Source: Collinsella sp. (GTDB lineage Bacteria > Actinomycetota > Coriobacteriia > Coriobacteriales > Coriobacteriaceae). Taken from it: a stretch of DNA of 38,263 nucleotides. Positions 20,129 through 28,835 of this stretch are shown in pieces. Position 1 is the stretch's first letter. Every line of letters starts with the position of its first letter. The notes under the pieces were generated by a model. That model was not told where the DNA came from. It searched no databases and saw only the letters and a program-made list of their open reading frames with translations. Where the stretch lies: assembly GCA_019419645.1 (NCBI GenBank), contig DXZN01000014.1, forward strand, positions 1 through 38,263, read 5' to 3'. Made by a program: the position numbers and the translations under genes.

Positions 20129-21532
20129 GTGAACCGCACCAAAATCGCGCAGCTCTATGCCGATGCCGAGTCGCTCGGCGGCCAGACCGTCACCGTCGCC
20201 GGCTGGGTCAAGTCCATCCGCGACATGAAGAACTTTGGCTTTGTTACGCTCAACGACGGCAGCTGCTTCCGCGACCTGCAGGTCGTCATGAACCGCGAGG
20301 CACTCGACAACTACGACGAGATCGCCCATCAAAACGTCTCGGCCGCACTCATTTGCACCGGCACCGTCAAGCTGACCCCCGATGCGCCCCAGCCTTTCGA
20401 GCTTTCTGCCACTTCCATCGAGGTCGAGGGCGTCAGCGCCCCGGATTACCCGCTGCAGAAGAAGCGCGCAACCGTCGAGTTCCTGCGCACCCAGCAGCAC
20501 CTGCGCCCGCGCACCAACCTGTTCCGCGCCGTGTTCCGCATCCGTTCTGTCGCGGCTGCCGCCATCCACCGCTTCTTCCAGGAGCAGGGCTTTGTCTACG
20601 TCAACACCCCCATCATCACCACGAGTGACTGCGAGGGCGCCGGCGAGATGTTCCGCGTGACCACGCTCGACCCCAAAAAACCGCCCCTCACCGAGTCCGG
20701 CGAGGTCGACTGGAGCCAGGACTTCTTTGGCAAGCACGCGAGCCTCACCGTGTCCGGCCAGCTCAATGCCGAGAACTTTGCCATGGCCTTTGGCGACGTG
20801 TACACCTTTGGCCCCACCTTCCGCGCCGAAAACTCCAACACCACGCGCCACGCCGCCGAGTTTTGGATGATCGAGCCCGAGATGGCCTTTGCCGATCTGA
20901 ACGACTACATGGACAACGCCGAGGCCATGCTCAAGTACGTCCTTAAGGACGTCATGGCAACCTGCCCCGACGAGCTCAATATGCTCAACAAGTTTGTGGA
21001 CAAGGGTCTGCTCGAGCGCCTGGACCACGTGGCAAACTCCGACTTTGCCCGCGTCACCTATACCGAGGCCGTCGAAATCCTGGAGCAGGCCGTCGCCGCC
21101 GGTCACAAGTTTGACTATCCCGTGAGCTGGGGCATCGACCTGCAGACCGAGCACGAGCGCTTCCTGACCGAGGAGCACTTTAAGCGACCGACCTTCGTGA
21201 CCGACTACCCGGCCGAGATCAAGGCGTTCTACATGCGCATGAACGAGGACGGCAAGACCGTCGCCGCCGCCGACTGCCTGGTTCCCGGTATCGGCGAGAT
21301 TATCGGCGGCTCCCAGCGCGAGGAGCGCCTGGATCTGCTCGAAGCCCGCATCAAGGACCTGGGCATGAATCCCGAGCAGTACAAGTACTACCTTGACCTG
21401 CGCCGCTACGGTTCCTGCAAGCACGCCGGCTACGGTCTGGGCTTCGAGCGCTTGGTCATGTATCTGACCGGTGTGGGCAACATCCGCGACGTCCTGCCGC
21501 ACCCGCGCACCGTGGGCAACGCCGACTTCTAA
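20129..21532 (+). CDS. asnS: Asparaginyl-tRNA synthetase
   Basis: A 467-residue class IIb aminoacyl-tRNA synthetase that charges tRNA-Asn. The N-terminal OB-fold binds the anticodon (TVAGWVKSIRDMKNFGFVTLNDGS). Catalytic motif 2 is FRAENSNTTRHAAEFWMIEPE and motif 3 is GYGLGFERLVMYLTGVGNIRDVLPHPRT. The NIRDVLPHPR ending and overall length separate AsnRS from AspRS. I chose the GTG at 20129 (VNRTKIAQLY) because GGGAGG lies four bases ahead; an in-frame ATG at 20117 overlaps that ribosome site. It has its own promoter and terminator. Confidence 0.97.
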   Translation: MNRTKIAQLYADAESLGGQTVTVAGWVKSIRDMKNFGFVTLNDGSCFRDLQVVMNREALDNYDEIAHQNVSAALICTGTVKLTPDAPQPFELSATSIEVEGVSAPDYPLQKKRATVEFLRTQQHLRPRTNLFRAVFRIRSVAAAAIHRFFQEQGFVYVNTPIITTSDCEGAGEMFRVTTLDPKKPPLTESGEVDWSQDFFGKHASLTVSGQLNAENFAMAFGDVYTFGPTFRAENSNTTRHAAEFWMIEPEMAFADLNDYMDNAEAMLKYVLKDVMATCPDELNMLNKFVDKGLLERLDHVANSDFARVTYTEAVEILEQAVAAGHKFDYPVSWGIDLQTEHERFLTEEHFKRPTFVTDYPAEIKAFYMRMNEDGKTVAAADCLVPGIGEIIGGSQREERLDLLEARIKDLGMNPEQYKYYLDLRRYGSCKHAGYGLGFERLVMYLTGVGNIRDVLPHPRTVGNADF

Positions 21533-21572
21533 TCGCCACAGCGCCACCAAACGCGTTCCAGCGCATCACGCC

Positions 21573-21606
21573 AGCGCCTCTCGGCAAGCCGAGGGGCGCT
21601 TTTTTC
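21573..21606 (+). terminator. Intrinsic terminator of asnS
   Basis: AGCGCCTCTCGG and CCGAGGGGCGCT form a 12-bp stem with a CAAG loop, followed by six or more T residues, 40 bases after the asnS stop. Confidence 0.94.
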
Positions 21607-21781
21607 AACAGCATCCGTCAAGCTTTTGGCAAGTTTTTGGTCAGTTGGGCAGGGCTGTTGAAAACTCGCCCCGCCGCTTGCCGACGGCCACCGACCGCCC
21701 AGAGTGCTCTGCGCCCCTGGGAAAGTCCCGCGTCCTAGGCTCCATACCGTCGCCACCCAAAACGGAAAGGACGTGGGCGCC

Positions 21782-22567
21782 ATGACCGAAACCGCTGTTG
21801 AAACTTACGAGACCACGACGAGGGGCGCCGCCTCGATGGCAGCCTATCGCGCCGTTCGCATCCTGCAACTATTAAGCGAAAACACCGGCGAGGACAAGGC
21901 CATGCTTTCCGATGAGTTGATCCGGCGCCTCGCCCATCCCGACGACCCCGCCCGCATGCCCATCTCGGCGGCGCGGCGCAGCATCTACACCGCCATCTCC
22001 GCACTTCGCCATGCCGGATACGAAATTGAGTACAAGCGCGGCGTGGGCTATCGACTCTTGACCCGTCCGCTCACCGACGAAGAGATCATCCGGCTCCACG
22101 GCATGGTCATGCGCAACCGCTCCACGCCCATCGCCATTCGAAAGAGCATGGCGCAGCACCTGGTCGCCATGGCGAGTGCCGACGTTCGCGGCTACCTCGA
22201 TGCACCCGAGCCTGCTCCAAGCGCAGGCGACAAATCCACCAAGGCCACACGCACGCCCGTCAAGCGCATCGATGCCTGCGAGCTCATCGAGCAGGCCATC
22301 GACCACGGAACCACGGTGAGTTTTGATATTTCGAGTGTCACGGCACGCGGAGAGGTCGAAGTGGCACGGATGACACTCCGGCCCTTTGCCATCAAGCAAC
22401 GAGACGGCATCTCGTATTTGCTGGGAACGGTCTATGACGCGCGAGGCGCCGACGACACGCTGCGTACCGTTGAGATCGGCCGCATGAGAAACGTCACCAC
22501 ACGTCTCCTCGACGGCAAGAAGCTCTTCGCCGTCCTGGACGAGGACGATGCCTCCTCCGCCGCATAA
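21782..22567 (+). CDS. HTH/WYL-domain-type transcriptional regulator
   Basis: A 261-residue putative regulator. Residues ~15-105 form a winged helix-turn-helix (YRAVRILQLLSEN ... ARRSIYTAISALRHAGYEIEYKRGVGYRLL), as in the YafY/DeoR-like WYL family. The C-terminal half (~165-250) has the WYL-like pattern: ELIEQAIDHGTTVSFDI, then MTLRPFAIKQRDGISYLLGTVY, then RTVEIGRMRNV. The signature WYL triad itself is replaced (SYLL). Such proteins bind small ligands or nucleic acid. The ATG at 21782 lies ten bases after AAAGGA; an upstream GTG is too close to it. It precedes the ABC transporter genes by 160 bp in the same direction and could control them, but that is only positional. Confidence 0.8.
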   Translation: MTETAVETYETTTRGAASMAAYRAVRILQLLSENTGEDKAMLSDELIRRLAHPDDPARMPISAARRSIYTAISALRHAGYEIEYKRGVGYRLLTRPLTDEEIIRLHGMVMRNRSTPIAIRKSMAQHLVAMASADVRGYLDAPEPAPSAGDKSTKATRTPVKRIDACELIEQAIDHGTTVSFDISSVTARGEVEVARMTLRPFAIKQRDGISYLLGTVYDARGADDTLRTVEIGRMRNVTTRLLDGKKLFAVLDEDDASSAA

Positions 22568-22636
22568 GACCCTCCGCCGCCCATTCGACTACCCGTACCG
22601 CCCATCCGATTCTGTATTAAAAAACCCGCCAGGCTG

Positions 22637-22695
22637 TTGTAAAAATGGACATCAGCGCTACTATAGTTCCACTTGCACTTTGTCCCAGTGCAGTG
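22637..22695 (+). promoter_or_regulatory. Candidate promoter and leader hairpin of the ABC transporter
   Basis: TTGTAA (22637-22642) with TACTAT (22659-22664, spacing 16) or the overlapping TATAGT is a possible promoter. Just downstream CACTTGCACT and AGTGCAGTG (22670-22695) form a hairpin around TTGTCCC with one bulged base, ~30 bases before the start codon. Outer arms GTAAAAATGG and CCATTTTTAT also pair across the region. No T-box or known riboswitch core is recognisable. Confidence 0.35.
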
Positions 22696-22727
22696 TTTCC
22701 AGCCATTTTTATACTGGGGGTAATGAT

Positions 22728-23708
22728 ATGAAGGACATCACCATCAGCCGCAGGAGCCTTCTGGTCTCCGCCGGTCTGCTCGCGCTCGCCCCGCTCGCCG
22801 GATGCGGCGGCAACTCTGGTTCCGGCTCCGCTGCCGCCGGTTCCGACTACACCATCGGCGTTCTGCAGCTCACCGAGCACTCCGCGCTCGATGCCGCCAA
22901 CGACGGCTTCGTCAAGGCCATCAAGAAGAGCGGTCTCAAGGTCAAGATCGACCAGAAGAACGCCCAGAACGACCAGTCCACGTGTAAGTCCATTGCCGAC
23001 AAGTTCGTAGGCGACGGCGTCAACCTGATCTATGCCATCGCTACGCCCGCCGCGCAGGCTGCCGCCGGCGCCACCGCTGATATCCCCATCGTTGGCTGCG
23101 CCATCACCGACTACGCCGCTTCCGGCCTGGTCCAGGACAACGACAAGCCCGGCACCAACGTCACGGGCGCTTCCGACCTCACCCCGGTCGCCGAGCAGCT
23201 CGAGATGATGCAGAAGGTCCTGCCCGACGTTAAGAAAGTCGGCCTGCTCTACTGCACCGCCGAGTCCAACTCCGACGTCCAGATCAAGGCCGCCAAGAAG
23301 GAACTCGACAAGCTGGGCCTCGAGTACACTGACTTCACCGTCTCGAGCTCCAACGAGATTCAGTCCGTCGTCGAGTCCGCCGTGGGCAAGGTCGACGCAC
23401 TCTACTCCCCCACTGACAACACCATCGCCGCGGGTGCTTCGCAGGTCGGCCAGATCTGCAAGGAGAACAAGCTCCCCTTCGTGACTGGCGAGGAGGGCAT
23501 GTGCAAGGCCGGCGGCCTGTTCACCCTCTCCATCAACTACGAGGACCTGGGCTACGCTGCAGGCGAGATGGCCGTTAAGATCCTGAAGGGCGAGGCCAAG
23601 CCCGAGGATATGCCGATCAAGCACCTCTCGAGCAAGGACCTGGTCGTCGTCAAGAACGACGAGATGGCCGAGGCTCTGGGCATCGACCTTTCCGCTCTGG
23701 ACGAGTAG
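22728..23708 (+). CDS. ABC transporter substrate-binding lipoprotein, TrpX-like
   Basis: A 326-residue lipoprotein of the ABC_sub_bind (DUF534/TrpX) family. The signal sequence ISRRSLLVSAGLLALAPLAGC has twin arginines at 8-9 and a lipobox ending in C26, so Tat export followed by lipidation is likely. The mature part is a two-lobe periplasmic-binding fold (YTIGVLQLTEHSALDAANDGF ... NLIYAIATPAAQAA ... VKKVGLLYCTAESNS ... DALYSPTDNTI). In this family the ligands are usually tryptophan, tyrosine or related compounds. The start follows GGGGGT with a short spacer. The permease and ATPase genes follow, completing an importer, though a terminator-like hairpin and 204 bp separate it from the permease. 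Confidence 0.92.
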   Translation: MKDITISRRSLLVSAGLLALAPLAGCGGNSGSGSAAAGSDYTIGVLQLTEHSALDAANDGFVKAIKKSGLKVKIDQKNAQNDQSTCKSIADKFVGDGVNLIYAIATPAAQAAAGATADIPIVGCAITDYAASGLVQDNDKPGTNVTGASDLTPVAEQLEMMQKVLPDVKKVGLLYCTAESNSDVQIKAAKKELDKLGLEYTDFTVSSSNEIQSVVESAVGKVDALYSPTDNTIAAGASQVGQICKENKLPFVTGEEGMCKAGGLFTLSINYEDLGYAAGEMAVKILKGEAKPEDMPIKHLSSKDLVVVKNDEMAEALGIDLSALDE

Positions 23709-23779
23709 CGCCATGCGCGGTAACGCGTCTAGGGCCCGCACGCGCGCCACAGCCGCGTTATTCAATATCTGAGTCCTTG

Positions 23780-23818
23780 GGGCGAACGCTAAAGACCGGC
23801 GTTCGCCCTGCTTGTTTC
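23780..23818 (+). terminator. Hairpin between the binding-protein and permease genes
   Basis: GGGCGAACGC and GCGTTCGCCC form a perfect 10-bp stem around a nine-base loop, followed by TGCTTGTTTC. It looks like a leaky terminator that would lower permease/ATPase expression relative to the binding protein, a common arrangement in ABC operons. Confidence 0.65.
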
Positions 23819-23912
23819 AGGTAAAACAAAACGTCTGTCCACCGCTCTTTTATGCATTGGTACCGCTATTATGGAAAATCACGTGTCCACCCTATCCTAG
23901 GAGGTATGAAGC

Positions 23913-24836
23913 ATGCTCATTGCATTGCAGGGCGCCATTTCGCAGGGCGTCCTCTGGGGCATTATGGTGCTTGGCGTGTTTATCACGTTCCGCTTGCTCG
24001 ACATCCCCGATATGACCTGCGACGGCAGCTTTGCCCTCGGCGGCTGTGTCTGCGCCGTACTCATCGTCAACAATAACGTCGACCCCTTGCTTGCCGTGCT
24101 GGCCGGCATGTGCGCCGGCGCCATCGCGGGCGCCGTCACGGGCATCTTGACCACCGTCTTTGAGATTCCCGCGATCCTTGCCGGAATCCTTACGCAGATC
24201 AGTCTGTGGTCCATCAACCTGCGCATCATGGGCAAGTCCAACACGCCCATCCTTGCCAAGGGCACTATCTTCTCATCCGTCAGCCACATGACGGGCCTGC
24301 CGCAGTCCACCGTTGCCATCATCCTGGGCATTGTGCTGGCCGTGGCCATCGTCGCCATCCTGTACTGGTTCTTTGGCACCGAGATCGGCTCGGCGCTGCG
24401 TGCCACCGGCAACAACGAGTACATGATCCGCGCCCTGGGCGTTAACACCAACACCACCAAAATGATCGCCCTCGTGCTCTCCAACGCCCTTATCGGCCTT
24501 TCGGGTGCGCTCATCTGCCAGAGCCAGAAGTATGCCGACATTGGCATGGGCACCGGTGCCATCGTTATCGGTCTTGCCGCCATCGTCATCGGCGAGGTGC
24601 TCGGTCGCCTGCTGCCCGGCGGCCTCACGCAGTTTAGCGTCCGTCTTGCCTCTGCCGTCTTTGGCTCCGTGGTCTACTTCCTCATCCGCGCCATCGTGCT
24701 GCAGCTGGGCATGGACGCCAACGACATGAAGCTGCTCTCCGCCGTGATCGTTGCCGTGGCCCTGTGCGTGCCCGTGGTTTGGGAGCGCTACAAGCTCCGC
24801 AGCTCCTACACGAAGGGAGATGAGGCAGATGCTTAA
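23913..24836 (+). CDS. ABC transporter permease, TrpY-like
   Basis: A 307-residue membrane protein with about eight hydrophobic helices, belonging to the branched-chain-amino-acid-type permease superfamily found with TrpX proteins. Typical segments are TFRLLDIPDMTCDGSFALGGC, IPAILAGILTQISLWSINLRIMG, and the cytoplasmic coupling stretch GSALRATGNNEYMIRALGVNT. The ATG follows GGAGG with eight bases of spacing. Its end overlaps the start of the ATPase gene by eight bases, so the two are translationally coupled. It forms the membrane channel of the importer. Confidence 0.93.
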   Translation: MLIALQGAISQGVLWGIMVLGVFITFRLLDIPDMTCDGSFALGGCVCAVLIVNNNVDPLLAVLAGMCAGAIAGAVTGILTTVFEIPAILAGILTQISLWSINLRIMGKSNTPILAKGTIFSSVSHMTGLPQSTVAIILGIVLAVAIVAILYWFFGTEIGSALRATGNNEYMIRALGVNTNTTKMIALVLSNALIGLSGALICQSQKYADIGMGTGAIVIGLAAIVIGEVLGRLLPGGLTQFSVRLASAVFGSVVYFLIRAIVLQLGMDANDMKLLSAVIVAVALCVPVVWERYKLRSSYTKGDEADA

Positions 24837-25623
24837 GCTCTCGCACGTCAAGAAGACCTTTAACAAGGGCACCGTCACTGAGAAGCGCGCACTCACCGGC
24901 GTCGACCTTACCCTGAACGATGGCGACTTTGTAACCGTGATTGGCGGCAACGGCGCCGGCAAGTCCACGCTGCTCAACATGATCGCCGGCGTGTATCCGC
25001 TCGATTCGGGCGTTATCGAGCTCGATGGCACCGATATCTCGCGTCTGAGCGAGTCACAGCGCGCCAAGTACCTGGGCCGTGTGTTCCAGGATCCCATGCG
25101 CGGCACCGCAGCCGACATGCAGATTGCCGAGAATCTAGCCCTCGCCAAGCGCCGCGGCCAGCGTCGCGGTCTTTCGTGGGGCGTCACCAAGGCCGAGAAG
25201 GACGAGTACGTTGAGCTGCTCAAACGCCTGGACCTTGGCCTGGACACACGCCTCAACGCCAAGGTCGGTCTGCTCTCGGGCGGCCAGCGCCAGGCACTCA
25301 CCCTGCTGATGGCCACGCTCACCAAGCCGCGCCTGCTGCTGCTCGACGAACACACGGCGGCCCTCGACCCCAAGACGGCCTCTAAGGTGCTCAATCTGAC
25401 CGAGGAGATTGTCGACGAGAACCACCTGACCACGCTCATGGTCACGCACAACATGAACGACGCCATCCGTCTGGGCAATCGCCTGATCATGATGCACGAG
25501 GGCCACGTGATCTACGACGTGGCGGGCGACGAGAAAAAGTCGCTCACCGTGGCCGACCTGCTTCAGAAGTTTGAGGAGGTCTCGGGCGGCGAGCTCGCCA
25601 ACGACCGCATGCTGCTGAGCTAA
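24829..25623 (+). CDS. ABC transporter ATP-binding protein, TrpZ-like
   Basis: A 264-residue ABC ATPase: Walker A GGNGAGKST (39-47), Q-loop in GRVFQDPMRG, signature LSGGQRQ (~149-155), Walker B LLLLDE (~168-173) with D-loop TAALDPKT, and the switch histidine in VTHNMNDAI. It powers the upstream TrpY-type permease. The start is the ATG at 24829, eight bases before the permease stop. The coding sequence ends two bases before a synthetic adapter sequence (25626), so its C-terminus (ELANDRMLLS) should be confirmed against related genomes, although the stop lies before the adapter. Confidence 0.93.
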   Translation: MLKLSHVKKTFNKGTVTEKRALTGVDLTLNDGDFVTVIGGNGAGKSTLLNMIAGVYPLDSGVIELDGTDISRLSESQRAKYLGRVFQDPMRGTAADMQIAENLALAKRRGQRRGLSWGVTKAEKDEYVELLKRLDLGLDTRLNAKVGLLSGGQRQALTLLMATLTKPRLLLLDEHTAALDPKTASKVLNLTEEIVDENHLTTLMVTHNMNDAIRLGNRLIMMHEGHVIYDVAGDEKKSLTVADLLQKFEEVSGGELANDRMLLS

Positions 25624-25625
25624 AC

Positions 25626-25655
25626 CTGTCTCTTATACACATCTGACGCTGCCGA
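25626..25655 (+). other. Embedded Tn5 mosaic-end / Nextera adapter sequence (artefact)
   Basis: CTGTCTCTTATACACATCT (25626-25644) is exactly the engineered 19-bp Tn5 mosaic end. It is followed by GACGCTGCCGA (25645-25655), which continues the Nextera adapter before the match stops at GCAAACC. The mosaic end is a laboratory hybrid of the natural Tn5 ends and should not occur in a natural chromosome. The join between the ABC operon and the downstream nucleotidase region may therefore be a mis-assembly or carry missing bases. Confidence 0.95.
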
Positions 25656-25666
25656 GCAAACCCTAC

Positions 25667-25753
25667 AAAAAAGGGACAGTTTTATTTGGGCAGGTTTTAT
25701 CTGCGCAAACGTCAAAACCGCCGCAAAGGGACAGACGCCCTTGCGGCGGTTTT
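25667..25753. repeat. GGGACAG-type hairpin repeat (copy 1)
   Basis: AAAACCGCCGCAA (25714-25726) and TTGCGGCGGTTTT (25741-25753) form a 13-bp stem around a loop containing AGGGACAG. A separate AAGGGACAGTTTTATTT lies just upstream at 25671-25687. The loop motif and the A-rich/T-rich feet match the hairpins at 28741, 31467, 33482 and 35192. The stem plus T4 may terminate transcription. Confidence 0.7.
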
Positions 25754-25817
25754 CGCATATTATGTCGATAATCCGATATTCAACCAGACTTTCTGGCTAA
25801 GGACTAAGGAAACTGCC

Positions 25818-27845
25818 ATGAAAAGACTCCCCCGCCTTGCGTTAGCCGCCGCGTTGTTTGCCGGCTCGCTCGCAGGCATCCCAAGCCTCGCTTTCGCGGG
25901 GAACCTGCCCGCCGCTATTGACGGCTCCGTGGCCGTCATGCACACCAACGATATCCACGGCAGCTACAAGTACAGCTACAACGCAAGCAAGGGCACCGGC
26001 ACTGTGGGCTTTGACGGACTGGCGGTTCTCTATAGCGCCCAAAGCAGCGCCCCCGATCTTTTGCTCGATGCGGGCGATACCTTCCACGGGCAGTCCTTTG
26101 CCACCATGAGCGAGGGCAAGAGCATCGCCGAGCTCATGGACACCTTCTATGCAGACGGCTACGACGCGACCACGCCGGGCAACCACGACTGGAGCTACGG
26201 CGCGGACAAGCTCCGCACCATGACCGGCTACAGCCCCACCGGCACGCCCTTCGCCATGCTCTGCGCGAACGCGAAGTCTACGAGCGGCGTATGGAGCTCG
26301 AGTATCACCAAGACGCTCGATCGCACCTGGGAGGATAGCGAAGGTCACTCCACATTCGACTACAAAATCAAGGTCGGCGTCGTGGGTGCCATGGATGAGT
26401 CGCTGGAATCCTCGCTGCGCGCGGACCTGGTCGCGGGTACGTCGTTCTCGAGTGCCGCGAACGCCATCAATGCCGAGGCCAAGCGACTGCGCGAGACAGA
26501 GGGCTGCAACGTTGTCGTCTGTATCGCGCACACGCTCAACGCCAAGACCTTTGCTGCAAAGCTCGTTGGGGTCGATGCACTGGTCGCGGGCCACGAGCAC
26601 ATCAACTTAGACGAAAACGTGACGGGGGCTGACGGCAAGTCGGTCCGCGCCGTCGAGGCGGGCAGCGCTTTTGCCGAGGTGGGGCTGCTTTCCATTCCGT
26701 ACAAGTACGACACGAATGGCACCGAGACGACCGACGATGACACGGTCACGGTCCCTGCAGACGGCAGTGACGAGAAGCTCTACAACGCCAAGAACGTCAA
26801 CGACCTTTTGGCAGACCCCGACAAGGGCTCCGACTACCAAAGCCGCCTTGAAGCCGTCCGCAACAAGATCAAGCCGCTCGACGAGGCCTTTGAAAACGAA
26901 TCGAACAAGGTGCTCGGCACATCCACCACCAACTATTTCTACGGCGAGGACGCCGCAGGCACGCATGGTTGGGAAATGGTGCGCACCACCGATTTCCGCC
27001 CCAGCAAGGAGGGCGACACCACCAAGGCCCAGACCATCGGCCATGTGATCTGCGGCTCCTATCTTGACCTGACGGGCGCAGACCTCGCTATCGAAAACGC
27101 GGGTGGCATCCGCGGCGGCATCGCTGCAGGCGATGTGACCACAGGCAACGTCATCGCTATCTCGCCCTACGGCAACACCGTGGAGACCTGGACCATGACC
27201 GGTGCGGACTTCCTCGCAGCGCTCGAGCACTCGCTGCAGATCAGCGACGAGTGCAATCACAGTTATGAGCTTCAGCAAGCCTACGTGGCAGCCGGCCATA
27301 CCGAGCAGGAAGCGCAAGACAAGTACAAGTGGCGCGATGACTCTGGCAGCGTTCTCTCCTTTGGCGGCATTAACGTGACGATTGATTGGACGCAGCCCGA
27401 AGGCAAGCGCATTGTGAGTGCCACACTCGCCAAGGACGGCAGCACGCTCGATCCCACCAAGACCTATACCGTCGCCACCAACAACTACATCATTACCAAC
27501 ACGACCGACTTCCCCACCTTCGCACACGCCACCAAGCGCACCGAGTGGGGCACGTGTGAGGCGGCGCTGAGGGCGCTGATTGGGCAAAACGGCTGGGAGA
27601 GCAAGATGGCCGGACTCGCCGGCACCATCAGCTTCGGCTCCGCAGCCGTGGACCCCACGCCCACACCGGCCCCGACGCCTAAGCCCTCGCCTAAGACGGA
27701 CACGACGACCACGAAGGTCATCACCAAGAAGACGACCGGCAAGCTCGCCGCAACGGGAGACCGCACGCTGGCGGTAGTTGGCACGTGCCTTATCGGCGGC
27801 ATCATCGTCATCATTCTCGGCATTATCTGGAAGCGTCGACGCTAA
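25818..27845 (+). CDS. Cell-wall-anchored 5'-nucleotidase / 2',3'-cyclic phosphodiesterase family protein
   Basis: A 675-residue secreted enzyme. A Sec signal peptide (1-27, ending SLAFA) is followed by a metallophosphoesterase domain with HTNDIHG (42-48), LLDAGDTFHGQ, GNHDW (121-125) and GHEH. The 5'-nucleotidase C-terminal domain has ENAGGIRGGI and SPYGNTVETW for substrate binding. A Pro/Thr/Lys wall-spanning linker leads to LAATGD (643-648), a hydrophobic helix and a KRRR tail: a sortase signal of the LAxTG type used by class E sortases. It should dephosphorylate extracellular nucleotides for salvage. The ATG lies seven bases after AAGGA. The region upstream contains the adapter artefact, so its promoter is uncertain. 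Confidence 0.95.
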   Translation: MKRLPRLALAAALFAGSLAGIPSLAFAGNLPAAIDGSVAVMHTNDIHGSYKYSYNASKGTGTVGFDGLAVLYSAQSSAPDLLLDAGDTFHGQSFATMSEGKSIAELMDTFYADGYDATTPGNHDWSYGADKLRTMTGYSPTGTPFAMLCANAKSTSGVWSSSITKTLDRTWEDSEGHSTFDYKIKVGVVGAMDESLESSLRADLVAGTSFSSAANAINAEAKRLRETEGCNVVVCIAHTLNAKTFAAKLVGVDALVAGHEHINLDENVTGADGKSVRAVEAGSAFAEVGLLSIPYKYDTNGTETTDDDTVTVPADGSDEKLYNAKNVNDLLADPDKGSDYQSRLEAVRNKIKPLDEAFENESNKVLGTSTTNYFYGEDAAGTHGWEMVRTTDFRPSKEGDTTKAQTIGHVICGSYLDLTGADLAIENAGGIRGGIAAGDVTTGNVIAISPYGNTVETWTMTGADFLAALEHSLQISDECNHSYELQQAYVAAGHTEQEAQDKYKWRDDSGSVLSFGGINVTIDWTQPEGKRIVSATLAKDGSTLDPTKTYTVATNNYIITNTTDFPTFAHATKRTEWGTCEAALRALIGQNGWESKMAGLAGTISFGSAAVDPTPTPAPTPKPSPKTDTTTTKVITKKTTGKLAATGDRTLAVVGTCLIGGIIVIILGIIWKRRR

Positions 27846-27896
27846 GCTACACCGCCGGGCCTTGCAGCCCCGCCGCGTAAACCTTATATCGAGCAC

Positions 27897-27930
27897 AGAA
27901 GCCCGTCCAAATTTGATCGGACGGGCTTCT
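27897..27930 (+). terminator. Hairpin terminator after the nucleotidase gene
   Basis: AGAAGCCCGTCC and GGACGGGCTTCT form a 12-bp stem with a ten-base loop, 51 bases after the stop. The T-tract is weak (TTCTTGG), so termination may be partial. Confidence 0.65.
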
Positions 27931-27973
27931 TGGTGGGTATCATGGTTGGATGATCATGAGGAGGTTTCCCTAC

Positions 27974-28741
27974 ATGGAATTGTTTGAGCCAATTCTTCAT
28001 TTCTTTGCACAACGATGGGTCCACAACATCATCTGGGCCGGTATCTTGGCCATCGGCACCGCCGTTGCCGCCAAAATCGCGTCCAAGACCCTGCACCACC
28101 TGCTTAACCGCGATGATAACCCGCTCCCAGCATCGAGCATCTTCATCAACATCACACGCGCCGTCATCTGGATGATCGGCGGCAGCTTTATCCTCGACAA
28201 CTGTTTTGGCATCAACGCAAACGCCCTCGTCGCCGCTCTTGGCGTCGGCGGCATCGCCATCTCGCTCGGCTTTCAGGACACACTGTCGAACCTTATCGGC
28301 GGTATGCAGGTGACGTTTATGGGCATTATCAAACCCGGCGACAATATCGAGGTCGGCGGCGTATCCGGCGTGGTCCAAGACATCACCTGGCGCCACACGA
28401 CCATCGAGGACGCCTGCGGGCAGACCATCATTGTGCCCAACTCCAACATCTCCAAGAACACACTCGTGCATCTGATGCCCTTTGGGCGCGTGGCCGTGCC
28501 CGTTGCCGTAAAGGACACGTCTAAGTGGGCTTCCCTTGACGCGCTGGCAGACGAGCTCACGAGCGCAACCAAAACGGCCGTCTCGCCCATCTCTGGCTTT
28601 GACAAGGAGCCGTATGTGCTCTTTAGCGAGATCGGCGACTTTGGCGTCAAGGGCAAAATCATCTTTATCGTCAGCGACGATAGCACCACCTTCACGGCAG
28701 CCGACGCCTGCATTCGTGCCATCGCCCCCATCATCGCCTAA
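27974..28741 (+). CDS. Small-conductance mechanosensitive channel (MscS family)
   Basis: A 255-residue MscS-type channel that releases solutes on hypo-osmotic shock. Membrane helices run from about 15-35 and 60-80. The pore helix is rich in Gly and Ala (NALVAALGVGGIAISLGFQDTLSNLIGGM), as in TM3 of MscS, followed by the beta domain (KPGDNIEVGGVSGVVQDITWRHTTIED ... IIVPNSNISKNTLVH). The start used is the ATG at 27974 (MELFEPI), nine bases after AGGAGG; an ATG at 27950 lies ahead of that ribosome site. A GGGACAG-type hairpin begins at its stop codon. Confidence 0.93.
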   Translation: MELFEPILHFFAQRWVHNIIWAGILAIGTAVAAKIASKTLHHLLNRDDNPLPASSIFINITRAVIWMIGGSFILDNCFGINANALVAALGVGGIAISLGFQDTLSNLIGGMQVTFMGIIKPGDNIEVGGVSGVVQDITWRHTTIEDACGQTIIVPNSNISKNTLVHLMPFGRVAVPVAVKDTSKWASLDALADELTSATKTAVSPISGFDKEPYVLFSEIGDFGVKGKIIFIVSDDSTTFTAADACIRAIAPIIA

Positions 28742-28779
28742 AACCACCGCAAAGGGGACAGGCACCTTTGTGGTGGTTT
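28741..28779. repeat. GGGACAG-type hairpin repeat (copy 2)
   Basis: AAACCACCGCAAAGG (28741-28755) and CCTTTGTGGTGGTTT (28765-28779) form a 15-bp stem with one G-U pair around GGACAGGCA. It starts at the last base of the mscS stop and probably acts as a terminator. Confidence 0.8.
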
Positions 28780-28835
28780 CGCATCGTGGTACCATGGTTC
28801 ATATCGTTGTTTAAACGACTAAGGGAGTAGACACC

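Noticed and set aside
20057..21550. A 497-codon minus-strand open frame
   Set aside because: Antisense shadow of asnS with typical low-complexity composition.
25626..25655. A natural Tn5-like insertion-sequence end
   Set aside because: The 19-mer equals the engineered mosaic end, not a natural Tn5 end, and continues into adapter sequence; no transposase or second end is present.
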